From positions 1,016,001 to 1,080,000 of the forward strand of contig CP143548.1 of NCBI GenBank assembly GCA_037015955.1: 64,000 nt of DNA. The letters are read 5' to 3'. The position numbers and the translations under genes are program-made. This document shows positions 45,323 through 53,954 of the stretch, in pieces. Numbering within the stretch: position 1 is the stretch's first letter; each line of letters opens with the position of its first letter. This DNA comes from Lachnospiraceae bacterium JLR.KK008. GTDB lineage: Bacteria > Bacillota > Clostridia > Lachnospirales > Lachnospiraceae. The notes beneath the pieces were generated by a model, which saw only the letters and a program-made list of their open reading frames with translations, had not been told where the DNA came from and did no database searches.

Positions 45323-45396
45323 TGGAAGCAAAGGGGCTCGAACCCTTGACCTCCCGCTAGTCAGGCGAGCGCTCATCCCAGCTGAGCTATGCTTCC
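45323..45396 (-). tRNA. tRNA-Val (anticodon GAC)
   Basis: Folds as a standard cloverleaf: acceptor GGAAGCA/TGCTTCC, D-stem GCTC/GAGC, anticodon stem CTCGC/GCGGG with loop CTGACTA, T-arm AAGGG/CCCTT with TTCGAGC. Discriminator A; CCA is not encoded. Base 37 is T, where a purine is usual. The 3' end faces the prophage-like element, so its 3' half could be the attachment site. No second copy of that half is visible in the window. Confidence 0.92.
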
Positions 45397-45474
45397 ATCT
45401 GATTTATTATATCATATTCGGACGGAGATTGGAAGAAGAAAAACAGAAAAACTATATTTCATCAGGAGAATCAT

Positions 45475-46737
45475 ATGCAGATACAGAGATCACAGGAATT
45501 ATACCGGGAGGCGCTGACCCTGATGCCCGGCGGCGTCAACAGTCCGGTGCGGGCATTTGGCAGTGTAGGAGGCACGCCGCTCTTTATCAGGCGGGCGCAG
45601 GGAGACCGCCTGGTCGATGAGGACGGCAATAGCTGGATCGATTATGTGTGTTCGTGGGGGCCGTGTATTCTGGGCCATGCCCATCCACAGGTGGTGGAGG
45701 CCGTGCGGGAGGCGGTCTGCGACGGGCTTACCTATGGAGCGCCGACGGAAAAGGAAGTGAGGCTTGCCGGTATGATCCGCGCGTGTATGCCATCAATGGA
45801 AAAGCTGCGGCTTGTCAATTCCGGCACAGAGGCGGTTATGAGTGCGATCCGGGCGGCCAGAGGCTATACGGGCAGAGAAAAGATCGTCAAGTTCAGAGGC
45901 TGTTATCATGGACATTCCGACAGCCTGCTCGTGAAGGCGGGGAGTGCGGCGCTGACAGGCGGGGTGCCGGACAGTGCCGGCGTACCGGTTTCCTGCACGG
46001 AACATACACTCATCGCCTCTTACAATGACCGCGAAGACGTGGAGAGGCTGTTCGCCGCGTATGGAGAGCAGGTCGCCTGTCTGATCGTCGAGCCGGTGGC
46101 GGCCAATATGGGCGTTGTGCTTCCTCAGGAGGGATTTTTGGAATTCCTGCGGGAGATTACCGAAAAATATGGTGCGGTGCTGATTTTCGACGAGGTAATC
46201 ACAGGATTCCGGCTGGGGATCGGCGGTGCGCAGGCGCACTATCATATCGCGCCGGATCTGACGACGCTGGGGAAGATCGCAGGGGGCGGGATGCCTTTGG
46301 CCGTATACGGGGGCCGGAAGGAGATCATGGACTGTGTGGCTCCTCTTGGCAGCGTATATCAGGCGGGAACCTTGTCCGGGAATCCGATTGCCACAACGGC
46401 CGGGATAGCGACGCTCTCCGTTCTCATGGAGCATCCGCAGATTTATGATGAGGTGGAGGAAAAGGCAGCCAGACTGGCGTCAGCCTATGAGAAGACGGGA
46501 CGGGTACAGATTAACAGGATCGGTTCGCTGCTCTGTGCTTTTTTTGCGGAAAGGCCGGTGACAGATTATGACAGCGCCGTTGCTTCTGATACCGGAACCT
46601 ATGCGCGCTATTTTAAACATATGTTAGATTATGGTATCTATGTGGCTCCGTCTCAGTTTGAGGCGATGTTTGTCTCCGCGGCGCACAGTGCGGAAGATAT
46701 TGAGAAGACCGCACGGGCAGTTGAGACATTTGCATAA
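45475..46737 (+). CDS. hemL: Glutamate-1-semialdehyde 2,1-aminomutase
   Basis: A 420-residue class III PLP enzyme of the C5 pathway. It converts glutamate-1-semialdehyde to 5-aminolevulinate, the tetrapyrrole precursor. Diagnostic parts: MPGGVNSPVRAF at the N-terminus, NSGTEAVMSAIRAAR (phosphate binding), FDEVITGFR, and LGKIAGGGMPLAVYGG with the PLP lysine at about residue 267, then YQAGTLSGNP. CAGGAGAATCAT precedes the ATG. Other hem genes are not adjacent. It is the first chromosomal gene beyond tRNA-Val. Confidence 0.95.
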   Translation: MQIQRSQELYREALTLMPGGVNSPVRAFGSVGGTPLFIRRAQGDRLVDEDGNSWIDYVCSWGPCILGHAHPQVVEAVREAVCDGLTYGAPTEKEVRLAGMIRACMPSMEKLRLVNSGTEAVMSAIRAARGYTGREKIVKFRGCYHGHSDSLLVKAGSAALTGGVPDSAGVPVSCTEHTLIASYNDREDVERLFAAYGEQVACLIVEPVAANMGVVLPQEGFLEFLREITEKYGAVLIFDEVITGFRLGIGGAQAHYHIAPDLTTLGKIAGGGMPLAVYGGRKEIMDCVAPLGSVYQAGTLSGNPIATTAGIATLSVLMEHPQIYDEVEEKAARLASAYEKTGRVQINRIGSLLCAFFAERPVTDYDSAVASDTGTYARYFKHMLDYGIYVAPSQFEAMFVSAAHSAEDIEKTARAVETFA

Positions 46738-46754
46738 GATATGGGCGTGTATTG

Positions 46755-47318
46755 TTATGTTAAGTAAAAGATAAGCCCGGCGGCGCCGCTGATCAACATG
46801 ATTGCGATCGGATTGATCTTCCATTTCCGCAGCAGGAGCAGCGCCGCCAGAAATATGAACAGCGCGGCCCGATCAAATGATAAAAAATTCAAATGGGATC
46901 TGGCGCCGCCATACAATGCCGTCATCAGGATTGTGACCGAGGCCGAAATGATCAGCCCCAGGGACGCAGATTTCAGTCCGTTCAACACTTCGAGCGCATA
47001 GACAGACTTTTGGTGAGTCTGGAAAAAGCAATATAATACGAGAGAAATGATAACACCGCAGAGTACACATCCGGCTGTTGCGGCCAGAGCGCCCGCGAAT
47101 CCGCCGATCTGCAGCCCAACGAAGGTCGAGGTATTTACGGCCAATGGTCCCGGCGTCATCTGTGAGATGGTGATGATGTCGGTAAACATTTTCTCGCTGA
47201 TCCAGCCGGTCTTTTCCACGACTTGTTCCCGGATCAGAGGTATGATTGCGTAACCGCCGCCGATACTTAATAAGCCGATTTTCAGAAATTCAAGAAATAA
47301 ATTCCACACAGGATTCAT
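46755..47318 (-). CDS. Chromate transporter half, ChrA family (second subunit)
   Basis: A 187-residue membrane protein with about six helices and the CHR motif region FLKIGLLSIGGGYAIIPLI near the N-terminus plus ISQMTPGPLAVNTSTFVG. It belongs to the short-chain CHR group, in which two half-size proteins encoded in tandem form one transporter. The start overlaps the preceding gene's stop by four bases (ATGA), so the two are translationally coupled. Substrate may be chromate or another oxyanion. Confidence 0.88.
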   Translation of the reverse strand: MNPVWNLFLEFLKIGLLSIGGGYAIIPLIREQVVEKTGWISEKMFTDIITISQMTPGPLAVNTSTFVGLQIGGFAGALAATAGCVLCGVIISLVLYCFFQTHQKSVYALEVLNGLKSASLGLIISASVTILMTALYGGARSHLNFLSFDRAALFIFLAALLLLRKWKINPIAIMLISGAAGLIFYLT

Positions 47319-47878
47319 TTACCTTTCCTCTTTTTATAAAACACCTGAAAGATACACAAAAAGCAGCAGATTATGAGTATCAAAGCCACGTTGATACCAA
47401 ATAGGAAATTTGCCATGAATGAGAGAGGGATCATGGCAGATAAAAAGAGAGAACGCCTTTTCAGAATCAACGCACACATATCAGTGATCAGATCAATCAT
47501 TAAAGCTGCGACACCGGCTTCCATTCCCTTTAAGATTGCCGTAACGATTTCGTTTGAGACAAATAGTTTATAAAATGCAGAGACAACTGTGAGGATGATG
47601 AGTGGAGGGAGGACCGCGGCAAGACAGCTAATCAAGGCTCCCGCGATACCGGCGACTTTATATCCGGCCAAAGCAGAGAGATTGATTGCGATCGCTCCGG
47701 GCGTCGACTGGGCTATGGCCGCCATGTTGATTAATTCTTCTTCCGTAAAATATCGCTTTTTTGCTACGAAAAACCGACGAACCATCGGGACAACGATATA
47801 TCCGCCGCCAAATGTGAAAGCGCTGATAAAGAGATTGACTGCCAGGAGCCAGCCATAGGTTTTCAGATTGTGTTTCAA
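47315..47878 (-). CDS. Chromate transporter half, ChrA family (first subunit)
   Basis: A 187-residue paralogue of its neighbour with the same motifs: FTFGGGYIVVPMVRRFF, MAAIAQSTPGAIAINLSALAGY and six predicted helices. GGAGGGATAATT precedes the ATG at 47878. Two half-size CHR subunits in inverted membrane topology are thought to act together. The divergent LysR-type gene is 130 bases away and probably regulates the pair. Confidence 0.88.
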   Translation of the reverse strand: MKHNLKTYGWLLAVNLFISAFTFGGGYIVVPMVRRFFVAKKRYFTEEELINMAAIAQSTPGAIAINLSALAGYKVAGIAGALISCLAAVLPPLIILTVVSAFYKLFVSNEIVTAILKGMEAGVAALMIDLITDMCALILKRRSLFLSAMIPLSFMANFLFGINVALILIICCFLCIFQVFYKKRKGK

Positions 47879-48008
47879 ATTATCCCTCCTTTGCTCTGCT
47901 TATTATATCTTTGGAACAATAATCTGTAAAATGCTATAATTTCATATTATCCATCTAATTTATTCATGCCTAAAAGGGGAACATGACATTGAGATCAAAG
48001 GAGAAGAC

Positions 48009-48902
48009 ATGGTAATACGATACCTGGAGATTTTGGAAGCGGTTGCTGAGACCGGAACATTTACAGGAGCCGCCAGAAAACTGTATATTACACAGTCGGC
48101 AGTGTCTCATGCCATCGCTGAACTGGAAAAGCAGGCGGGAACCGCTCTTTTTGAACGTTTTCCCAAGGGCGTTGCCCTTACCCGCTGTGGGGCAGCCCTT
48201 CTGGAGGAGTCGCGAAATATTCTGACGGCCTGCAGAAGTTTAGACAGGAGAATTCATCATCTGGAAGAAAACACGCCTGTCAATATCGTGTCGAGTATTA
48301 CGGTCGCCTCTTTTCTGCTTCCTGAAATACTGAGCGAATTAAAAAGCTCATCCCCGGAAGTTCAGGTTTCCGTCCGGGTTGCAAGCGCAAATGCTGCGAT
48401 TGATATTTTGCAGCGTGGGAATGCTGATATTGCATTTTGGGAAGGAATTGCCCCTGAGGGTGATTTTCAGAAGATCCGTCTGGGTGCATATCGGCTGTGC
48501 GCTGCCTGTGCGCCTGATTTTCATTTGCCAGACCGGATGATGACACCGGACCGGCTATGCAGCTATCCGCTGCTGCTTCGTGAACAGGGGAGTGCAATCC
48601 GTGATACGTTTGACCGGATGCTCGCGCTTGTCAATTTGAAAGCGGAACCTGTCTGGGAGAGTGTGAACTCACTTGCTCTGATCAAGGCTGCTGAGGCTGG
48701 GCTGGGCATTACTGTTTTGCCGGAAAAGTTACTGTCGGATTCTTTGTTCCTGAAGAAATTGTGTTTGATTCCTGTTGATCACATGGAAATGGAAAACCAG
48801 ATGCTGGCGTTATACCATAAGGATAAGTATATGACAAAACCTTTTCAGATTTTGACAGACAGGCTGAAAAGCAGAGAGGTATCCTGCTGTTTCCTGACAT
48901 GA
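48009..48902 (+). CDS. LysR-type transcriptional regulator
   Basis: A 297-residue protein with the LysR winged helix at residues ~1-60 (YLEILEAVAETGTFTGAARKLYITQSAVSHAI) and a periplasmic-binding-like effector domain (residues ~90-290). AAGGAGAAGAC precedes the ATG. It is divergent from the split chrA genes, the usual arrangement for a regulator of a neighbouring transporter. The effector is unknown. A strong terminator follows at 48955. Confidence 0.9.
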   Translation: MVIRYLEILEAVAETGTFTGAARKLYITQSAVSHAIAELEKQAGTALFERFPKGVALTRCGAALLEESRNILTACRSLDRRIHHLEENTPVNIVSSITVASFLLPEILSELKSSSPEVQVSVRVASANAAIDILQRGNADIAFWEGIAPEGDFQKIRLGAYRLCAACAPDFHLPDRMMTPDRLCSYPLLLREQGSAIRDTFDRMLALVNLKAEPVWESVNSLALIKAAEAGLGITVLPEKLLSDSLFLKKLCLIPVDHMEMENQMLALYHKDKYMTKPFQILTDRLKSREVSCCFLT

Positions 48903-48905
48903 TAC

Positions 48906-48922
48906 CCTTTGTCCACTGAGGT
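48906..48922. repeat. Half-copy of the 25242-25296 hairpin
   Basis: CCCTTTGTCCACTGAGG, one arm of the long hairpin found in the element, here starting four bases after the LysR stop. The partner arm is absent. A match of 17 bases (one T longer than the hairpin arm) is unlikely by chance. Confidence 0.5.
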
Positions 48923-48954
48923 TATTATTCCTATATTAATGATTGACCTTTACA

Positions 48955-49010
48955 AATCCGCTCTGCTAAGGTATAGTAATACCTATGAAGCAGATGCGGA
49001 TTGTCTTTTT
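48955..49010 (+). terminator. Terminator after the LysR gene
   Basis: Three-part stem: AATCCGC/GCGGATT, TCTGCT/AGCAGA and inner AGGTAT/ATACCT, followed by GTCTTTTT. The remaining DNA to 49146 shows nothing I can support. Confidence 0.8.
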
Positions 49011-49146
49011 GTTTCCGGTGCGATACCAATGTTATCTCACGGACTCCGTTTCTAAATTCTTTTCTACATCAATTCGATCGAATTTCATTGATTTCCATCT
49101 GATTTTGTTTATTTCTTCGACACAGTAATGTTATTTGCCTGCCTTT

Positions 49147-50979
49147 TCAATTCTTTTTCATGGCGGCGCGTTTTCTCATCGTCGGGTCAAGGATTTTCTT
49201 ACGGATCCGCAGACTTTCAGGTGTGATTTCCAGAAGCTCGTCCGTGTCGATAAACTCTAACGCCTGTTCCAGACTGAGAACTCTCGGCGGCGTCAGACGA
49301 AGCGCTTCGTCTGCGCTGGAGGAACGGGTATTGGTCAGATGCTTTGTCTTGCAGACATTCAGTTCAATATCTTCCCCTTTTCCATTTTGCCCGATTACCA
49401 TGCCGGCATAGACTTTTTCACCGGGTCCGATAAAGAGCGTTCCTCTTTCCTGGGCGTTGAAAAGTCCGTAGGTGATGGCTTCGCCTGCCTCAAAGGCAAT
49501 GAGAGACCCCTGTTTTCGGTATTGAATATCGCCTTTGTAGGGACCGTAGCCGTTGAAGACGGAATTCATGATGCCGTTGCCTTTCGTATCGGTCAGGAAC
49601 TCGCCGCGGTAGCCGATCAGCCCTCTTGCGGGGATCGAAAACTCCAGACGTGTGTAGTTTCCGTTGATCGGTTTCATATTTAACAGTTCCCCCTTGCGGG
49701 TGCTGAGTTTTTCAATGACCGTACCGGAAAATTCTTCGGGCACATCTACGTACACCAGTTCCATCGGCTCCAGCTTCTTGCCGTCTTCGTCCGTATGGTA
49801 TAAGACTTCCGCTTTACTCACGGCAAACTCATAACCTTCCCGGCGCATATTCTCTATGAGAACGGACAGATGCAGTTCGCCTCTGCCGGACACTTTAAAG
49901 CTCTCTGTCGTGTCTGTCTCCTCCACCCGCAGGGATACGTCTGTGTTCAGCTCGCGCAGAAGTCTGTCGCGCAGATGGCGGCTTGTGACATACTTGCCTT
50001 CTCTGCCTGCCAGCGGGGAATCGTTGATGATAAACTGCATGGCGATCGTCGGTTCGGAAATCTTCTGAAAGGGGATTGGCTTCGGATTTTCCGGGGAGCA
50101 GAGAGTATCACCGATGTGAATGCTGGCGATTCCGGAGATGGCCACGATTGAACCGAAGCGGGCCTCCCTGACTTCTGTTTTGCTCAGACCGTCAAATTCA
50201 TATAATTTACTGACTTTTACTTTCTGAGATTTGTCCGGATCATGGTGATTGACGATGACAACTTCCTGTCCGACGCTGATCGAACCGTTGTCTACTTTGC
50301 CAACGCCGATGCGGCCTACATATTCATTGTAATCGATCGTGCTGATGAGCATCTGGGTACCGGCGTCGGGATCGCCGACCGGTGCAGGGATATAATTGAT
50401 GATCGTCTCAAAGAGAGGGATCATATCGGTGTTTTCACTGTCAAGATCGAGTGTTGCCGTTCCTTCTTTGGCGGAGGCGAAGACGAAAGGACAGTCAAGC
50501 TGTTTTTCGTTGGCCTCCAGGTCGATAAAAAGTTCGAGCACTTCGTCGATGATTTCCTCCGGGCGCGCTTCCGGGCGGTCGATTTTGTTGATGCAGACGA
50601 CGACCGGATGGTTCAGTTCCAGTGCCTTTTTCAGTACGAATCTTGTCTGCGGCATTACGCCCTCAAAAGCGTCTACGACAAGGATGACGCCGTTTACCAT
50701 TTTCAGAACCCGTTCCACCTCACCGCCAAAATCGGCATGTCCGGGTGTGTCGATGATGTTGATCTTCGTACCTTTGTACATGACGGCAGTATTTTTGGAG
50801 AGAATGGTGATACCCCGTTCTCTTTCGATGTCACCGGAATCCATGACCCGTTCTGCCACTTCCTGGTTTGCCCGAAAGACGCCGCTCTGCTTCAGAAGCT
50901 CGTCCACAAGGGTTGTCTTGCCATGGTCCACGTGCGCGATGATTGCTACATTTCTTATATCGTTTCTTGTCTGTTTCAT
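49147..50979 (-). CDS. typA: Ribosome-associated GTPase TypA/BipA
   Basis: A 610-residue translational GTPase. Start at 50979 is set by GGAGGAGATT; an upstream in-frame extension lacks a site. G1 AHVDHGKTTLVDELL, G2 ERGITI, G3 DTPGHADFGGEVER and G4 NKID are intact, followed by the beta-barrel, two EF-G-like domains (EPTIAMQF..., GRGELHLSVLIENMRREGYE) and the TypA-specific C-terminal domain (GEAITYGLFNAQERG). It acts in late 50S assembly and in stress or cold growth. Monocistronic, minus strand, with an AT-rich divergent region to the OB-fold gene. Confidence 0.96.
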   Translation of the reverse strand: MKQTRNDIRNVAIIAHVDHGKTTLVDELLKQSGVFRANQEVAERVMDSGDIERERGITILSKNTAVMYKGTKINIIDTPGHADFGGEVERVLKMVNGVILVVDAFEGVMPQTRFVLKKALELNHPVVVCINKIDRPEARPEEIIDEVLELFIDLEANEKQLDCPFVFASAKEGTATLDLDSENTDMIPLFETIINYIPAPVGDPDAGTQMLISTIDYNEYVGRIGVGKVDNGSISVGQEVVIVNHHDPDKSQKVKVSKLYEFDGLSKTEVREARFGSIVAISGIASIHIGDTLCSPENPKPIPFQKISEPTIAMQFIINDSPLAGREGKYVTSRHLRDRLLRELNTDVSLRVEETDTTESFKVSGRGELHLSVLIENMRREGYEFAVSKAEVLYHTDEDGKKLEPMELVYVDVPEEFSGTVIEKLSTRKGELLNMKPINGNYTRLEFSIPARGLIGYRGEFLTDTKGNGIMNSVFNGYGPYKGDIQYRKQGSLIAFEAGEAITYGLFNAQERGTLFIGPGEKVYAGMVIGQNGKGEDIELNVCKTKHLTNTRSSSADEALRLTPPRVLSLEQALEFIDTDELLEITPESLRIRKKILDPTMRKRAAMKKN

Positions 50980-51172
50980 AATCTCCTCCATCAATAAAAA
51001 CCAAATAATTATAGCATTCCGCGGAAGAAGTTGCAAGCAGGAAGAAATGTCGAATCCGCAGTCCGGAATTGTCGAATCCGGCGTCGGATACAAGTTCTAA
51101 CAAATAAAAAGTTACATATATTAGTAATACATCACTGGAAAAAATTCTTTGAATTAAGAAGGGAGAACAACA

Positions 51173-51820
51173 ATGACAGATAAGGTAATTGAAAACAACC
51201 AGGTAACGATCATGGGAGAGGTCATAGGTGATTTTGTATTCAGCCATGAAATTTTTGGAGAAGGATTTTATATGGTGGATGTAGAAGTGGCCCGTCTCAG
51301 CGAATCTTCGGACGTTATTCCGGTCATGGTCTCAGAGAGACTGCTGGATGTCAGTGCGGACTATAAAGGAAGATACTTGTGTGTGACCGGACAATTTCGT
51401 TCTTACAACAGACATGAGGAAAAGAAAAACAAGCTGGTACTCTCCGTGTTCGCCAGAGAAATTGAATTTATGGAGGCCATAGAAGAGAGTGCGAAAACAA
51501 ATCAGATCTATCTGGACGGTTTTATATGTAAAGAGCCGGTATATAGAAAGACGCCGCTCGGAAGAGAGATCGCGGATCTGCTGCTGGCGGTCAACCGGCC
51601 TTACGGGAAATCTGATTACATACCATGTATCTGCTGGGGAAGAAATGCCAGATATGTGAGCAGCTTTACGGTAGGCTCCAGATGTCTTGTGTGGGGCAGG
51701 ATTCAGAGCCGGGAATATATGAAAAAGATTTCAGAAGAGACGACGGAAAAGCGCGTTGCCTATGAAGTGTCGGTGAGCAAACTGGAACTTGCTGACGAAC
51801 TGGAAGAAAGCTGCCAGTAA
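51173..51820 (+). CDS. Tandem OB-fold single-stranded DNA-binding-like protein
   Basis: A 215-residue protein with two OB-like halves: residues ~8-100 (VTIMGEVIGDFVFSHE...LCVTGQFRSYN...) and ~108-205 (NQIYLDGFICKEPVYRKTPLGREIADLLLAVNR...YIPCICWGRNARY...). The second half closely follows the SSB/PriB pattern (GREIADLLLAVNR then IPCICWGR-A). There is no acidic SSB C-terminal tip. Many Lachnospiraceae carry such a protein besides true SSB; its job is unclear. AAGGGAGAACAAC precedes the ATG. Confidence 0.75.
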   Translation: MTDKVIENNQVTIMGEVIGDFVFSHEIFGEGFYMVDVEVARLSESSDVIPVMVSERLLDVSADYKGRYLCVTGQFRSYNRHEEKKNKLVLSVFAREIEFMEAIEESAKTNQIYLDGFICKEPVYRKTPLGREIADLLLAVNRPYGKSDYIPCICWGRNARYVSSFTVGSRCLVWGRIQSREYMKKISEETTEKRVAYEVSVSKLELADELEESCQ

Positions 51821-51845
51821 TCTCTGTTCAGGAGCAGAAAGACGA

Positions 51846-51874
51846 TTGACAGTGTTTTTTATGTCTGTTATGAT
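51846..51874 (+). promoter_or_regulatory. Promoter upstream of dapA
   Basis: Consensus TTGACA (51846-51851), exactly 17 bases, TATGAT (51869-51874). Confidence 0.75.
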
Positions 51875-51909
51875 AAATGTATTCTAATAAAGCAATAAAG
51901 TGCATAGAG

Positions 51910-51942
51910 GCTGGCTCATCGGTATCTGAGCCAGCATTTTTA
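51910..51942 (+). terminator. Terminator/attenuator in the dapA leader
   Basis: GCTGGCTCA, an eight-base loop, TGAGCCAGC and ATTTTTA, between the promoter and the dapA ribosome binding site. A transcript from 51846 would be only ~65 bases unless read through. No T-box or lysine-riboswitch sequence is visible in so short a leader. Confidence 0.8.
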
Positions 51943-51968
51943 CATTATCGTCTAAGGAGGAAAGAGAG

Positions 51969-52853
51969 ATGGCAGTATTCAAAGGGGCGGGTGTGGCGAT
52001 CGTTACACCATTTCATGAGGATGGTTCCGTAAATTATGAGAGTTTTGCAGAGCTGTTGGAATTTCAGATCGCAAACGGAACGGACGCGATTATCGTCTGC
52101 GGTACGACGGGAGAGTCGTCTACACTGACACATGAGGAACATCTGGATGTGATTCGCTATTGTGTCAAACAGGTGGCAGGAAGAGTGCCGGTCATCGGCG
52201 GTACGGGTTCCAACTGCACGGAGACGGCGGTCTATCTGTCTCAGGAAGCGGAAAAAGCAGGGGTGGACGGTATTCTTGTAGTGACACCCTATTATAATAA
52301 AGCGACACAGAACGGACTCTACAACCATTTCAAAAAGATTGCCGATTCCGTTTCCGTGCCGATGATTCTGTATAATATCGCAGGCCGTACGGGGATTAAT
52401 ATCGCACCGGAGACGATCGTGAGACTTTGCCGGGACGTGAAAAATATCGTTGGCGTCAAAGAGGCCTCCGGAAATATTTCTCAGGTTGCCAAGATTATGT
52501 CTCTGGCTGACGGCTGTGTGGATCTGTATTCGGGCAATGACGATCAGATCGTTCCGCTGCTCTCGCTCGGCGGCAAAGGTGTGATCTCGGTTCTTTCCAA
52601 TGTGGCGCCGAAGCAGACGCATGACATCTGCGCAAGGTTTTTTGAGGGAGATGTGGAGGGAAGCCGGAAGCTCCAGCTGGATGCCCTCTCTTTGATCGAT
52701 GCGCTGTTCTGTGAGGTGAACCCGATCCCGGTGAAGGCGGCGCTCAATCTTCAGGGCAGAAAAGCAGGGTCTCTGCGTATGCCGCTCACGGATATGGAGC
52801 CGGAGCATGTGGAGAAGCTGAAAAAAGCCATGAAAGAGTTCGGAATTCTGTAG
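51969..52853 (+). CDS. dapA: 4-hydroxy-tetrahydrodipicolinate synthase
   Basis: A 294-residue TIM-barrel aldolase condensing pyruvate with aspartate semialdehyde, the first committed step of lysine and diaminopimelate synthesis. Motifs: GTTGESSTLTHEEH, VIGGTGSNCTETAV, the catalytic Tyr in TPYYNKATQ, YNIAGRTGINI and the Schiff-base Lys in GVKEASGN (about residue 163). AAGGAGGAAAGAG precedes the ATG. dapB follows 1.1 kb downstream beyond two small membrane-protein genes. Confidence 0.96.
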   Translation: MAVFKGAGVAIVTPFHEDGSVNYESFAELLEFQIANGTDAIIVCGTTGESSTLTHEEHLDVIRYCVKQVAGRVPVIGGTGSNCTETAVYLSQEAEKAGVDGILVVTPYYNKATQNGLYNHFKKIADSVSVPMILYNIAGRTGINIAPETIVRLCRDVKNIVGVKEASGNISQVAKIMSLADGCVDLYSGNDDQIVPLLSLGGKGVISVLSNVAPKQTHDICARFFEGDVEGSRKLQLDALSLIDALFCEVNPIPVKAALNLQGRKAGSLRMPLTDMEPEHVEKLKKAMKEFGIL

Positions 52854-52870
52854 AATATACGGTATAAATC

Positions 52871-52899
52871 TTGACAAACAGGGGAACTTTTTGTAAGAT
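52871..52899 (+). promoter_or_regulatory. Promoter for the small membrane-protein genes
   Basis: TTGACA (52871-52876), 17 bases, TAAGAT (52894-52899), 80 bases before the next start codon. Confidence 0.65.
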
Positions 52900-52980
52900 T
52901 TACTTGATTCATGCTGACATATAATAAGAAGCTGAATTCTATCATGAATGATATTAGAGTAAGGGAAGGGAGTAGTTATC

Positions 52981-53469
52981 ATGAATTGGACAGTCACAGA
53001 CAGTAATGGACAGACGCATAATCTTGCGTGCAAGGCAAAGGCTTTCACAGGCCCTCACATCACGGTAGATTCTAATACATACCGTGTAAAATCAAGCAAC
53101 TGGTTTGTAAATCTGGTTGATTACAGTGTGGATTTTCCGGGAGCGAACTGCCATATCGTAATGATTGGCAACAAGATGAGACTTGCGGTAAACGGTGTAT
53201 ATCAGGATGACGGAAGTGCATATGAACCGATGACTTCGATTCCGGCATGGATATGGGTCCTGGTGGCGCTGAGTGTGATAGGCGGATATTGCTGCGGAGG
53301 AATTATCGGTATTGCGGTAGGTGCGGTATTCAGTACAATGTATATCACTAACATTTTGAAGAAAAATACCACTAAGGTATTTATCTGGTTTGGTGTGTTT
53401 GTTGTAATCGCCATTATCCTGCTTTTCCTTCAGTTCCAGCTTGTGGCATTGACGAATTCCGTGTATTGA
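52981..53469 (+). CDS. Small membrane protein with N-terminal beta domain
   Basis: A 162-residue protein: residues 1-~75 hydrophilic and beta-rich (MNWTVTDSNGQTHNLAC...), then three membrane helices (WIWVLVALSVIGGYC, GIIGIAVGAVFSTMYI, FIWFGVFVVIAIILLFLQF). AAGGGAGTAGTTATC precedes the ATG. It is followed 18 bases on by a DUF4190 protein, so the two form an operon. Not recognised as a named family; a cell-envelope role is only suggested by topology. Confidence 0.7.
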   Translation: MNWTVTDSNGQTHNLACKAKAFTGPHITVDSNTYRVKSSNWFVNLVDYSVDFPGANCHIVMIGNKMRLAVNGVYQDDGSAYEPMTSIPAWIWVLVALSVIGGYCCGGIIGIAVGAVFSTMYITNILKKNTTKVFIWFGVFVVIAIILLFLQFQLVALTNSVY

Positions 53470-53487
53470 TAAATACAGAGGCAGCGT

Positions 53488-53835
53488 ATGAACGAGAATC
53501 AGAACAATAGTCAAAACAATAACGGGTATACGACGTTTACACCCAATAATTATAACGGTCCGGTCGTAGTGGCCAATGCGATTCCGGAGAAAAACGGCAA
53601 GTATGCGGTGGCCAGTCTTGTACTTGGTATTTTGTCATTGATCTTTTGCTGGACGATAGCGGCAGGATTTGTAATGAGCATCATTGGTCTTATTATGGGC
53701 ATCATCAGTCTTGCTAAGAAAAACCCGCAAAAGGGTATGGCGATCGCCGGGGTTATCCTGTCAGTGCTGGCGCTTCTGCTCAGCGTGGCAATGGTTGTTG
53801 CAGTCGTTGTGATGGCAGGAGCAGGATACTTATAA
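53488..53835 (+). CDS. DUF4190-type membrane protein
   Basis: A 115-residue protein with an Asn/Gln-rich N-terminus (residues 1-~35) and two membrane helices separated by a short basic loop. ASLVLGILSLIFCW, IIGLIMGIISLAKKNP and AIAGVILSVLALLL fit the DUF4190 family. Function of the family is unknown. It lies in the same transcription unit as the preceding gene and ends before a terminator. Confidence 0.8.
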   Translation: MNENQNNSQNNNGYTTFTPNNYNGPVVVANAIPEKNGKYAVASLVLGILSLIFCWTIAAGFVMSIIGLIMGIISLAKKNPQKGMAIAGVILSVLALLLSVAMVVAVVVMAGAGYL

Positions 53836-53857
53836 TATGTAGATTGAGGAAAAAGGA

Positions 53858-53895
53858 GAAGAGTGCTCCGGATATTGTTCCGGGGCACTCTTTGT
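53858..53895 (+). terminator. Terminator between the membrane-protein genes and dapB
   Basis: AGAGTGC-TCCGG and CCGG-GGCACTCT arms with an eight-base loop, then TTTGT. It separates the two small genes from dapB. Confidence 0.7.
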
Positions 53896-53954
53896 AACAT
53901 TTATGTGAATACAAGTGGCAAATGGAATGATTGGCAAGAAAGCAGGGATAATTT

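Noticed and set aside
45475-46434. Frames on both strands within hemL (126 and 213 codons)
   Set aside because: They are shadows of hemL, whose enzyme motifs are complete in its own frame.
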